DNA from: Diploptera punctata
Taxonomy: Eukaryota; Arthropoda; Insecta; Blattodea; Blaberidae
Direction of reading: 5' to 3'
NCBI GenBank assembly: GCA_030220185.1
Contig: JASPKZ010003441.1
Coordinates: 496,001-560,000, forward strand
DNA length: 64,000 bases
Made by a program: the position numbers and the translations under genes. Each line of letters opens with the position of its first letter. The stretch's first letter is position 1. The notes under the pieces are model-generated. The model saw only the letters and a program-made list of their open reading frames with translations, was not told the origin of the DNA and did no database searches. Below are positions 9,513 through 22,800 of the stretch, in pieces.

Positions 9513-11985
9513 GGGCGCATTCAGCGGTCAAAAGCGCTGCAGAAGCGCTTTAGCAAAAACGGCTGCCATTGCAGCGGAAATTTAAGGAGTTTGTTGAATG
9601 GACCGCTGCATGCACCTATACCGCCAAATTTAAATTTGTTCATTGGCTCATTACTCATATTACTACGCGATGCTATTGAAATTAATCATAATGCTAATAG
9701 GGTTATACAGATTTTACGATTTATTTTAATGTATGTAATTTATAAAATCGACGAATAGATTGTTTAAAATAAAATATTATAACGAGAAAATTGGTATTTT
9801 TTTAATTATTAATATATCAGGCGGCTCCGTGACGCAAGCGATTAGACGCTCGCCTCTCACCGCTGGCTTCTCGAGAACCTTATTTATAATGTTTATTATT
9901 AGTTTAATCATATTAATTTGTGTTTTAGTAAGAGTAGCTTTTTTTAACTTGGTTAGTCTCGGTCATTATAAGTAGATTTTGTAGTGGAGGAAACGGATCT
10001 ACGGCATGTTCTTTCAGGGTTTCTCCCATTTTCCCCTACCACAATTTTATTCCACCTTTCCCCATTTTCATAACATCCATTTCAGATGTAGTCAGCCTGC
10101 ACCCTAGTTAATTACAGACCTCTATAAATATAGGGGCTTAATCTGATCACTTGATCTGACCCTGATTTGGACACAACTTGATATTATTTTATTATATTTA
10201 AACATCACTCCTGCGAATTCCCTATGTGATGCATATATTGCTCCTCATCATCACATAACACATATATTTAATAACCACACTAAAAGTATTGCCAGGTGGG
10301 CTGTAGGGTAAATTTTATTCAATTGTTCAGCCTTTTATTCATGTGATTTCTTACATAATATTGACACTTTTAGGTCTATATTTAAATCTATGAGGAATAG
10401 GGGTTACACTAGAAAATGCAGGAAGTACAGGCATATGTGCAAAATTAATGTATGTGGTGCAAGACATGACCTAAGTACAGCAACCAAACAATTGTATAAA
10501 GGAAGGCATCATTGTATTTTTTCAACCTCAAACATACTTCATCTTTATTTTAAATTTGTCAAGGAATAGGAATGAAAACAAAGAAGAATATTAATTTATA
10601 ATAATTTAAATAGTTTTCTTAATAATTAATTTTTTTGCATCATCTGATAATATTAATTACTTATAAGAGTAACTACCATAATATTTATGGCTAAAATAAA
10701 ACCAAAACATTATATGTAATTTCCAACCATGTATGTGAAATTCTGTCATAACAGCAGCTAATTATAGATAACCTCTCACTCACCATACTTAAAGACATTA
10801 TTTAATATAATTCTAACATTAGCAATGCCACTTTCTTAGTAAAGTTAAGTGCTACACTAAATAGTATATCACTGAATTATTTATAATACATGAAAAACAT
10901 TTACCACCAAGATTAATGGTAATATACAGTGAATAGCAATATCCCATACGAGAGACTACATGCATTTGAATTAAAAGATATAACACATTTCATTTTATGA
11001 TAAATTGGGAATTAATGTGAAAATTATTCATACCTGGTTCAAGTAACGGCTCTCAGTATCTCAATGATAGGACATAGTATATAAAGTTGGAGATTAAATA
11101 ATAATGGATCAGCTGTGATTAAAATCCCATGCTGAGTGCAAAATTTTCTGTTAATACATTAACCAACTCTAGCTGTAATTTAATTTTATTCATGCACATC
11201 ATACTGAGTATTTGTATCTTCACTGGTCAAATTTAGATAAGAAAACTAGAATATTGTAATATTTGAATTCAAGTTATGGCTGATACTTCACAAAGCTCTT
11301 TATTCAGAAAAGATTACACACATAAGATACACAGTTCATCTCTTTGTCCATTACACAAATTTCTTATTGTGTTGCACATTTAAAGAATAGTACAAATGTT
11401 CGTTTTATCTGTAGAGAAAATTGGTTCGACAACCACTGTAGCACTTCCAGAAATGACCCCATGAACACAATCATACTATTCTAATTTATTTCATATATCT
11501 TGAAAACAAAAATTATAAAACTTGGCACCAGGTATTAGCGAATGAATCATCTGCGGATACAATTTTCATAATAAAAACATTCACTCGTCAATAACACAAT
11601 GATTTGCATGAAAAGAGGTTATAATCGTAAATTCTTGATCTTGATAATAATCTTAAAATTATCACTGTCTTTAGTTTTACATAATAAATCACTTATGTTC
11701 GTCTAAAACGGTTAGCCACCTCGAATAACTCATATATTAATGTCCAGACATAAATAACACAAAATTTGTACATAAAATATAAATTGTTTATGGACAAAGA
11801 CGCCATGTTTAAACTGAATGAACCGGCCAATCACAATGGATGCAGCGGTTTTTTCTGTCTGCAGCCTACTTTTACTTCGCTGCAGTAGCTGCAAGTCCGC
11901 TAGAGCGCTTTATTGCCCTCTGAATGGTATGCTGCAGATAAAGCGCTAAAGCGCTTTTGCAGCGCTTTGGCTACTGAATGCCCCC
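9513..11985. mobile_element. Unclassified DNA transposon with GCGCT-rich ends
   Basis: The left end GGGCGCATTCAGCGGTCAAA and the right end (minus strand GGGGGCATTCAGTAGCCAAA) are inverted. Both continue into AGCGCTGCAGAAGCGCTT / AGCGCTGCAAAAGCGCTT and further subterminal GCGCT and CTGCAG repeats. The 2.4-kb interior shows no intact transposase and contains a SINE-like fragment. Superfamily unknown; the short flanking AAT repeat is not decisive. Confidence 0.6.
9813..10130 (+). mobile_element. tRNA-derived SINE-like fragment
   Basis: It begins with a tRNA-like head (GGCGGCTCCGTGACGCAAGC then GATTAGACGCTCGCC) and continues to a body with TTTCTCCCATTTTCCCC and TCATAACATCCATTTCAG. The two parts are separated by AT-rich sequence that may be a further insertion. 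It lies inside the transposon at 9513-11985. Confidence 0.45.
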
Positions 11986-12059
11986 AATGTTATGAGTAAA
12001 GCGACTACAGCACCTCCAAGTGTTGGCAGAAAAAACTAGGCCTGGCATCACCTTCTTCC

Positions 12060-12460
12060 ATTTGCGTTGGCCTGGGGTGAATATTGCGATCCTTTGGCAA
12101 TAAATAATATGATCTGGTTGCAGTGATAAAAGAAGCAAATGAAGCATACCAATCATTTCTCATTTGTTTTCAAAAATCACCGTTTACAGTAAATCTATAA
12201 ACATTTTAAAATAACTATAGTTACATAATGATTTGTGAGTAAACAGCTTAATTTTATTCATTAAATAGTCCTAACAAATGCCACTCTTAATTTCCAAATT
12301 CTCTGGATAAATTGGAAATCACTCGTGGCATTACTTATGATAAACTTTGGTTGGTAAATTTGAGGTGAAACACGACTGTGATTGGTTGTAAATAAAAAAT
12401 CATTGAAATGTGATTGATCATTGACTCCCATTTGGGGCATGAGTTAAATAGTCATCATTA
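12060..12460. mobile_element. Foldback element family A, partial copy 2
   Basis: It matches the left part of copy 1 in inverted order: GATCTGGTTGCAGTGATAAA, ACAGTAAATCTATAAACATT, TTGTGAGTAAACAGCTTAAT and TGGAAATCACTCGTGGCATT, ending in TGGGGCATGAGTTAAATAGT. It lies a few hundred bases upstream of the CREB3-like gene. Confidence 0.65.
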
Positions 12461-12879
12461 TTGCCCTTTCATATTCGCCTTGATTTATAAGAGTGAATGT
12501 CTTAAATGTTCATAACAGGTATTGATTGTCTCAGAGGTGACATTTGCATTATTCATTATCCATGTAATTTGTAGTCAAAATGGTACAACATGTATGCGAG
12601 TTAAAAATGCTCACCAGACAGGCGTAGAGCATGTACAAGTACCTAAGAGGTTAAAATAAGGGAATGATAGCATCATGATGTTATTGGTCCGTAGTATAAA
12701 CAAGTTAAATTTGCCGCTTCCGGTGTATCGTCAGCCATATGAGAAAAAAATGCAAGCGATAACCCCGCTGCGTTGAAAGGTGGTTTATCGCTGGTTGGGT
12801 GTTTCCCTGCATCCACAGACATCATAACGAATAATTTAACACTCCTTGACGAATTTTCAATCCTGAATAAAAGAACGCA
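12461..12879. other. Upstream intergenic, nothing recognised
   Basis: No open frame of note and no clear repeat. It is less AT-rich than the surrounding repeats, especially near 12715-12800. Confidence 0.4.
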
Positions 12880-13367
12880 CATTGTTCTCAGCCAATGAGA
12901 TTATTGCAAGTGGATAGTCTACTGTGACGTTATTATTTCCACGTTGGAAGTCAGCTGAAGTGGAAAACAGTTTGTGAACTATTTTGTGAAAGCTGTTATA
13001 TTTAGAAATATTAAATAATTCTCGTTGAACGATATATGTGTTGAAATTATTAAATGAAACATGGTTTTACAGAATTATAGTTGTTTTTGAGTATTTTGTC
13101 TTGCGGTTTGTTATGAAGTGTTTTCATACCTACCGATAGGCGTGTTTTCATTTTGACATTACCATATTTTTAAAAGTAGATGGGCCAAATGAAGTGTCAC
13201 TGAGATGTCAATAAAATTCCGCAACACATAATGTAGAAAAGAATGTAATAAACACACGTTATTTGGATTAACAATTAATCATTATAGTCGCACCTTTTTT
13301 GTCTGTCCTGGCATAAGGTCACAGTTTTTTTTAGAATTTAATTTACATTTCTGTGATATATACAATA
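12880..13367 (+). promoter_or_regulatory. Probable promoter and 5' leader of the CREB3-like gene
   Basis: This unique sequence lies directly upstream of the start codon. It contains a CCAAT box (GCCAATGAGATT, near 12892), a CRE half-site (TGTGACGTTATT, near 12923) and CCACGTTGG (near 12940). These are sites that ATF/CREB3-class bZIP factors or the unfolded-protein response can use, so feedback control is possible (inference). I see no clear TATA box. A non-coding first exon cannot be excluded, so the transcription start is not placed. Confidence 0.35.
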
Positions 13368-13490
13368 ATGTCGGTTCCTACGGACTTAAGTTTAATGGAC
13401 TTTCTTTTTGAAAGGGAAGATCCAATTCTAGGTTTATCTGAAAAGGATATAATTGGAAGAAGTGATCAGAAGGATGGTGATGGCATGGCT
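13368..13490 (+). CDS. CREB3L3: CREB3-like gene, coding exon 1
   Basis: It encodes residues 1-41, beginning [20 protein letters not shown]. The short hydrophobic/acidic [11 protein letters not shown] motif resembles the N-terminal activation segment of CREB3 family members. The ATG is the first in frame and lies in an AT-rich leader. The exon ends at GGCATGGCT with donor GTAAGT, phase 0. Confidence 0.85.
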
Positions 13491-16400
13491 GTAAGTTATT
13501 TTTACTTTATTGTGCATTAGAATTCCTTGCCTTATTATGTAGTATACGGTTTGTTTTTTTAATTTTAACAGACAGAAAGCTGGCCAACAAATCCTGATGA
13601 GTTTCTGGATTCGATTTTGAGATATGAAAATCACCATTTGAGATTTTGGATGATGGAGAGCTGTTGCCTCAAACATGTCCTATGGAAGTACCAGATGTGC
13701 CTGCTCCTGCAAGTAGCTGTTCTGATAGCGGTGTCTCGAGTGATCAACAACTTTCACCAATGCTTCATGAAATAGAAGATGACGACAAAGGAGATATTTT
13801 GTCATCTTTGTCCAGTGCCAGTGAAAGTAGTCCTATGGCTGCATCACAAATATATAGTGATCAGGAAGGATCAGTTCAGGAAGATATAGAAATAGATTCA
13901 TCTGTTTTTAATATCATTGACACTAGCAGTCTTGGGGAAGTCAAAGTTGAAGATAACCAAGCCATCATTCGGATGAGTATGATTTTTCAATTTAAAATGT
14001 TCAGAAAAATGTGTTTTGAATGTCAATACAAAATATTTTAAATAGAAAAATAGAAGGATAAGGTGTATAAACCGTCGCACATGAATTCTTCTAAGTTCTA
14101 TAGAATCGCAGTGTTCATGCGCGAGTTGCAGGAGTTGCTGTAATAGTTAATGTAGCTTCTGGTAGATGGCTGTGAAGTTGGCGTTACCAACTTTGGGAAT
14201 TAATTCCCAAACGCTAAAAAAAATGGACGTAAACTAACTTCTCATTTCCTAACCTAACAAAACAGTTTATATGCATATTATTTGTTTTCAAATGCAAACA
14301 AAAAATGGACGTAAACTAACTTCCCATTTCCTAACCTAACAAAACAATTTACATGCATATTATTTAACAAACTATAAACTAATTTTACGTACACTAACAC
14401 TAAACATGGTTTTGAATTATTTTCAAATGTTGGTAACTGCGATGTGAGAGTCTCCTAGCAGATGTTATATGAAGCATTTCTGCGCCTGTAGAACTCAATG
14501 TACAATATTCGCATAATTTAGAAATATCTAAAAATCGTAAAAAATGTTTATAAAATGGTTCCAAAATGTTTAAAATAGTACCAAACATTATTATAAATGG
14601 TTGAGAAGTGTTTAGTCCAACAGTGGCATAAGAATATTACGTGGAAAATTGTGTGCAATGATTTATACACCACAGCCAAATAGAATGTGGTGTTGGAATC
14701 ACTTTACTGTTTTTGCATCAATTTTTAGATGTTGATCAACTTCGAGTTTTAAATACCTTAAATTAAAAAAAAAACACCAAAAGTAACTCACCTTATTCTT
14801 TTATGTCCTCAAATTGCTTTTTAGGGCTATAATAGTGGAAATGTCTTGATATGTACCGGTATATTACAAGACCATAGGTACAACTTTATTCCAAACTAAT
14901 TGTTTACTTAAGTGATGCATTTTTAAACTTTTCTCTATTCTTTTACTGATTTCATTTTGTATTTTTCCATAGGAATTTATCTCTGTTCCTAACAATATCA
15001 ATTACTTCACTTTTTTAGATTTTTGCCCGATATCTTAATATTCCAAATCATTTTGCTTATTACATATTTTCATTACTGCAGTTGTCTCAGTGTGATTCTG
15101 TAAACCATATTCTTGTGCAACTGTATTTCCATTAATCATTAATAAATTAAACTTATTTTACCATTATAGTCTTTGTTTTAGGGATTCATGTATTTTTTGT
15201 TGACATTTCATTTTTTTATAGGGGAGCCGCATACACATTGGCAATTGAGTGGAACCTTGACAGCAGAAATTTTGTAAACCCCTGACTGAACCAGCTAAGC
15301 TATAGCATGTCCCTGTGTTTATTTGACCTGTGTTGATTAATAGACTTTTTTTGTTTGTACAACAGATGTTTTGACGTCGCCCCAGCAAACAGAAGTTGTG
15401 ACACCTGTAAGGCAAGTGATCAGAGTTACTCCAGTATCAGGCAATCCCCGTTCCATTCTCCTGCCAGTCAGCCTAAAGGATGTTAAGGATATCAAAACCA
15501 TAAAGATCATCAATGCATCAAGTCCTACAATCAGAAAACAAAGTGGAATTACTAGTGTCCGTCTAAACACAACCAGCAGAGCTACTCTTCAAACTAAGCC
15601 TATACTTGTGAAGAGCACTGTTCCACAAGATGACATTATCAGTGTCACTTCCTCTAAGGAAAGTATGTCTGAAGAAACTGGTGACGAGTCTGACTCACAA
15701 TATCCAAGATTACAGTTGACACGTAAGTCTAGTTTTAATATTTGAAATTTTACACCTCATCTCATAAAATATGCTTTTCTTAACTGATATGTTTCAATAA
15801 TTGCTAGCTAAACTCATCCTTTGATAATATTGAAAAAAAAATGTAATTTATAATGTAACTGAACAAAATTTTGCAAAACATTAAAGATCTCATTTAGATT
15901 TCAATTTAAAAATTTGTAAGTAGATATAGTAGTCCCATTATAGGCCTAAGGAGGCCCTTGGCTAATAGGAGGTTAATGCTTCTTCCTTTCTAGACAATTA
16001 GCACTAGATGAAAGTTGCGACGGCCATCTTTACTCATGAACTTGCATCTGGTACTTATTTTAATTAGAGGGCTGAGTCAACTCCAGGGCCATTATGCTGC
16101 CATAAAGTTTAGGTCAATTTAAAAATGCCAATCCTATTGGGATTGGAATCTCAGACCTTCCAGGTTGTATCATTTTTTAACCAAGTAAGGTGTGTAATAT
16201 ATGCCTGGAGTCTTGGAATTATACAAGACTGACTAACCCAGTCCATGGCAAGTAGAGCTGGCTTCTGCTAAAACTGACTGCACATGGACAATGTATGTAG
16301 ATAATGGTGGGCACTATGAAAGTGGCTAAGTTCTGTCGAGGACCCATATCCAGGGTATAAGAGGATCATCTGCATAGGGATATATGGAAAGACTGCATTG

Positions 16401-19400
16401 ATCTGAGGTGACTAGGGACCAAATACAGTTTAAAGAGCAGAAGCAGCAACCTTCTATGTAGAGGTTCATACACATGAGGGAATATTTTTATTACTATTGA
16501 AAATCATCTGCAGGAAAACCTACAAGAAGGAAGATTGGTTTAAAACTTCCTTTGTCAAAATAGATCAACAGGCCTAAACCATGTGGATACATATATTGTG
16601 TTGAGATAGGAAGGTACCAGTATTTGTGTGAGAGTTGTGGACTTTTCCCAGAGAGGAATAACCTGCAGCTAGCCTTGAACATGTGTCTTGGGAGGGTGGC
16701 ACAGTGATCCTGCTGCAGACATCTGGGCACCGGACTTCCGTTGAACATCTATAGAGTACCTTCACTGATTATTTAAAATGATGTAGCACCCAGAAAATGA
16801 AGAGTGGCGTAGTTGTGTTAGAACTTGCGAGGATCGGCATGCAGAAGTTGTAGTTACAATAGTGAGGTAGAAGGTGGCTATTGAAGTGTTAGTTCAATGA
16901 ACTCTATAAAGTATGAAAAACTTATAGAATAAGAATTGTCAAAAACTATTATTGTAAAATTAAATATTGTAAATAAAACCAAAGTGCAAAGTGAAATGGT
17001 ATATGGTGCAGAGACCTGGACTCCAGGTAGACAGCATGAGAAGATAGTGAGCATAATAATAAAAAATATAAAGAGGATTAATCAACTTAAGGGTATAATT
17101 TGAGGAATAGAAGAATATCATAAAATGATCATTTTAGATTGACACCCTAATGTTATAAAATTAACTAATTCTTCATAATCACAAGTAAGCGCTAATTTAC
17201 TATAAATTGGTTTAAGAGACCATTACTTGCTTTCAGTCATATGATAATTCTCTTAGCAAAAAAAAATGACAATGCAGAGATGGATTTTTGGAGAAGAAAA
17301 TCAAGAAAGGAGAATATTAGAGAAATCATGAATGTTAAACATGATATTATAGAAGTAATAGAAGAAAGATGATTGAAATGGTATGGGCATCTGAAGAGGA
17401 TGGAGAGTAATAGAATCCCAAGAATGATACTGGATTGGAATACTGAAGGCAGGAGGAGGAGGGGGAAACCCAGAGAACAGTGGATGGATGAAGTGAGAAG
17501 AAACATGATCAGCAAAGACCTCAAAGAAGAAGATGCTGAGGATAGAAATATGTGGTGGAGTAAAATACATGTGGGCTGAAGGATAACTACTGTAATGTAC
17601 AGAAAATCATCATCATCGTCATCAACAAGGATTAAGCCCAATGGCCTGTTCCGATCTCATTATAGGTTGAATTGGTCCTTCCATCTCTTCAATGGTCTTC
17701 CCAACAATCTTCTCCCTTTTGGTTTATAATTATACATTCTTCTTCGTATGCGCTGTTCATTCATTTGTAATACGTGCTTAAAGGTAAGCATTTTGATAGT
17801 ATTTTATTCTTTCACAGAAAATCCTTAATAAAAAAAATAAAGGAATATTATAAAATTTTAATTACTGGAGACATTACTGGAGAGTTGTAAAGTTGGCTGA
17901 AGATAGGAACAACTGTTCCAGAAATAGTGGTGCTGTGCTTTGAAGAACATGGAGTGTATTAGAACCTATTTTATTTTATTTATGAGCTACTGGGCATTAT
18001 TTAAGAGTTATAGTTAGTATAAAGTCATCCACATCCCCTTACAAGTTACAATATATATAGGCTATGGCCTAACAGCAATTCAATAAATATGGACATATAT
18101 TGCATAGATAGTAGGAATTGCATCATTAACAGTATTTTGTCCACAGTTCTTCCTGCATTAATTTCCTTATTGCACCAGAGCATTGTAGATGATGCAATAT
18201 ATAGACTTTCTGTTGCATAAATTTGCACTTTTGTACACAATTATTAAACTTACATAGTCCACTCTTATGCCTTATTGAGGTTGTATAGAAAGCTTTCTAT
18301 TTAAGAACATTTTCTTTGGCTTTTTTCCCATATCACTTTTCGGTTCTTTACTAGCTCCTGAATACTCTCATGGTTTTCCTCCGAGACTACTTTTACCTAG
18401 TCCACTATTTGGACTTCCCATACTTTTTAGTTATTGTATTGCATAGCGGTGGTCTAATACCCAGGATCTTTGATATTATCCATTCTCTTTGCTTCCCAGT
18501 ACTATTTTGGTTGAGTGCGGCTGATATGGGTCTTGTAGTGGAGAGTGCTACAACATATAATGTACACCCTGTATTTCCTATTTGAGTATTAAGAGGCTTA
18601 GACTACTCAATAATTTTGTCTAAATGTTCATTTGGAGCACTTCCTTACATGCACCAAACTAAACAAGAAAGGAAAACAAAATTAAAACTTATCTCTATTG
18701 GGAAGTAAGAAGCAAAATGGGCTCAACTGCACTTCTACTAGCGCTTGATTTTTCAGTTATATTGTTGTAAACTATAGCTCTTCTTCTGTATTTACTAACA
18801 TTATTTAATATTTTAAACTTTTTCAAACAATTTTTATAACATTATTAGACAATTTTGAAGTATTTATTTAAATATGCAAATCACAATATTATGACACTGT
18901 TAGACAATATTGTGATGCCAACTGCTATTTTTCTCCATAGAGTATATTACTTAGTCTATGATTTTTCTATCGCTGTTTTTGGTTATGGCTGGTTGGATCA
19001 GCGTTAGGAAGTGATAAGTAAGTATATACCCATTTTTAATAAACGTTTGGTAATTTTAATATTATTAATATATTTATTTTAACATATTATTAATTTAAAT
19101 ATATATTTAGGGATTTTTTGCAAATATTGGTCATTTAAATTTCATAGCGATGGATAGTAATCGAGGATGATAGTCGATATGTGATTTGATTGTGGGTTAT
19201 TGCTGGCTCTATAAACTCTGGCGTATGCGCACTGTTGTTATATAGGACTTTGGAAATATTTCACGCTAGTTTAAGTGCAGTTTTTCCGCAAAATGTATTA
19301 AATGATCCCAGTAGCAGCTATTATAAAATGTTCCTGTGAAGTGTAACCAAATTTCATCGCTGCCATTTTTATATTTAAACATGGTGGCATTGATTCTTGA

Positions 19401-19798
19401 CTATTGATCACTCCTAAATAATAATATGACCTGTTCAAATTATTAAAAAAAAGGAGGTGGTGATAAGAGATTTTGATAAATTTCATAAATTAATTATAGG
19501 AAATAACATTGAGACATTATGAAATCTCACCTCATATACTCCGTGCACAGAACTGCAGTTTGAAGAGGCATCCCTCCCATCTTACTCATAAAGATGGTTG
19601 AAGATTAGAGGATGCCTCTTGAAGCTGCAGTTCTGTACTTGAAGATCACAAAGTTTATGAGATGAGATTTACATGACTCATTATTGTTTATCATGATCCT
19701 TGTATCAAATCTTGTAGTGAGAAATACTTTGACATTGAAAGCAAGTGACAGCCAGTAAGATTAAGAACTGACAATCACAAACTTAAATCTCATATACG

Positions 19799-19841
<43 letters not shown>

Positions 19842-22800
19842 CATGATTGAAAAGGTATTTGTGAAATTCTTTGTGAAAAAGATAATTTTATTTGAAATAG
19901 AAAATATAAATAGACAAATTCATTGAAATAGTTTTTAAATATTAGTAAATGAACACTTAATTACTTTATTATTAAATGTGGACTGCAGATGTATCATAAT
20001 AACCGTAATAAAGTTAAGGTTCCAAAGTACAATATTAGTTGATAATATTACAGGTAGGAATGAATATTTTTTAACTAACAAAAACAGAGTACTTAATGAA
20101 ACTGCAATGTTTTTTAGTTGTTATTAAAATTGCATATCTAATTAAATAATAGGAATTGAATTATTGTAGGAAATATCATTATGAAGTTCAATTTAAAATT
20201 TAAAAAGGTATATTTTTACCTCACCTCATATCCTGTCTTCTAATTAGACAGTTTCATAACCTTAGTGGTTAAGTGGTTACATCTTCATTATTTACACAAC
20301 CAATGTTCTGTCGTGTAAATACTGGTCTAATTAGAAGACAGGATATGAGGTGAGGTAAAAATAATTGTTTCATAGTTAAATATGGAAAATAACATTATGA
20401 GGTTCTTAATTCAATTAATAAATCAGTCATTTCTTATCTTCCTTTATAGTTTATGTTTTCTTAAACATGGGAAGTGCAGTTTTCAACAGGAACATCCCTC
20501 CCATTTTCAACCGATATTATAACTACCGGATTTTTGTTGGAATCTCCATCTGGTGTTGATTTGATGAACTTTGAGATCAGATCTTGTTCATTGGGAATTT
20601 CAAAATTCATGCATCTCAATTTGTTCTTCTGAATATATATCTTCTCTCAAACTGTCAATTCTTAAGGTTTTTCCAAATGTTTTAGAAGTTTGACTTCTTT
20701 TTAAATTTTATGACTCTCCAACAAATTATGTTCTGCAATAGCTGATTTTTCAATTTAACAATTTTTAATATTTCTAATGTGTACACTCGCACAAAGGAAC
20801 ACTTCACAAATATTAAAAATGGTGAAATTGAAAAATCAGCTATTGCAGCTAAGTCAGACTGAAGAGGGACAAGATATTGTCTGAAACTACTGGTATCAAA
20901 GAAATTTGAAATTATATGAGGTGAGTCGTTAAAAATATGTTCTCCACTCACTATTAATGATATACCCTCATAATGTTTACTTCTCAATATTAATTTAAAT
21001 TTAACATTTGAATGAGCCTGTACATATAGGTTTCATACAATAAAACCAGTCTCATGGTCAAGAGCTTCTGATTACAGTTCATGAGGTCCCAGGTTTATTC
21101 CCTGTCAGATCGCAGGAAATTTTCCTTAAAAGGAATTATTCCTGTAGTCATCCAAGATCTGAAATTTAGGTTAAATTCAGATTTAGGGACTCTCCTGTTG
21201 CTTCGTTATTATTTATCATCTATCAAATGATTGGGTAACATAATCTACCTTACAGATTCCCCAACCTCAGAATTGGGTTACAATTCCACCAATGCCAGGA
21301 GAGAATTCCAAAAGTGTTGTAAGACAACCTGATGGTATTGGACAAAAAAAATCACTATTAAAGACAAAATCACATTTTGTTTGTATTAGTAACATCCTAC
21401 CTGTTGGATGCTTTCCCTCTGGTTTTTCTACAAAAAGTTTCCATGCACCTCTTTCATTCCTCATTCTTCTGCAGATCCTAATCTATGAGATTTAACTATG
21501 TGTGATTTCCCATAAAGATCATGTATATAGTCTTCTTCATTCACCAGTCTGTCCATCTCTTTGTTCCAAAAATTTTCCTAAGGTCTTTATTCTCAAGTAC
21601 TTGCAATTCATTTAATAATATATTTCTCCATGTTACCATATACAGTAAAACTTGTTTAATCCGGAACGTGAATAATGCTGAAATCTGTCCAATGTGAACA
21701 AATTTGTTGGTCCCGGCAAAATAACAGTCATTTTATGTGTATTTATTTTGCATAAAACGGAATCTGTCCAACGCGGAAACAGAAGGATATTTCTACACAA
21801 TTCATGAAAAAAAAATTATAAAGCAGAAAGGTATATATATTTAATCAGCAGTTTTTTTTATACTGAAGGCAGATGCTGAGACGGCTTTTACAAATAGTGA
21901 TTCAAACCAAATGGACAAATAAATATCAAAACAAAACAAACCTAATTGTCACTGACCCTAAAATTCATTGTTAATAGTATGTTAGGATGTGAGGTTGAGA
22001 AGTGGTTTCTACAGAATTGAGGAAAAACGCTTAAAAACTGAGCGATAGTGAGGTTTTTTATTTCAGAGATTCTGTAAAACACTTCACAAATGTGCATTGT
22101 ACATTTTTTTTTTGCATGATGGTGTTTTCAAAATAATAAATAATAGTAAAATAATACCTTTGTTGGAAATATTTGCATTCGTTATAAACAATTGACTAAT
22201 GTTAACAGTGCGGGCAATGTTTATTAGTTCAAACAACAGGAGGCCTTGAGAACAATCATTAATTAAATGGCCATAAAATCATATTTATTGTTTTATATTG
22301 TTTCAAATAAAGTTCAGTTAATTTAAAATGCAGTGATTTGTTTCGTATAATGTATATTAACACTACCTTTTGGTTATTTTTTTTATATATACATTGTATG
22401 TAGTATACATAGAGGCAGTGGATGTAAATGTATTATTACAGTATAGTTATTTAGGTTGGCAATCCTGAAATGTAGGAAGTTGAATTTTCAATCATGGTTG
22501 CCATTGCTATAATTATGACAAAACGCACTATCGTGCAAAAAAGCTGTTGTCGTATTTCACATGCCGATATGTACTTTGATAAATGCCTCCATCGCCACGA
22601 TCGGTAAATTATTGTCTCAACTTCTCCGTTGCATTAATTTTGATTGAATAACACGTGTCTCTTGTGCTTTGTTCCCAGTTTATAATGTCGAGTAAAAAGA
22701 AAGAAAAATAATCAGTACCGAAGAGAAAAATAATAGTGTTGCCGCTTAAAATAAAAATGCCTGACCGTTTATAAGCATTGGTTTGCGTCTATGTCGTGCT

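Noticed and set aside
13646..14041. 131-codon frame as a stand-alone small gene
   Set aside because: It is exon 2 of the CREB3-like gene read after the frameshift, running past the GTATGA donor into the intron.
18370..18585. 71-codon open frame with hydrophobic residues
   Set aside because: No start context, no family resemblance and no conservation evidence; AT-rich intron sequence can give such frames by chance.
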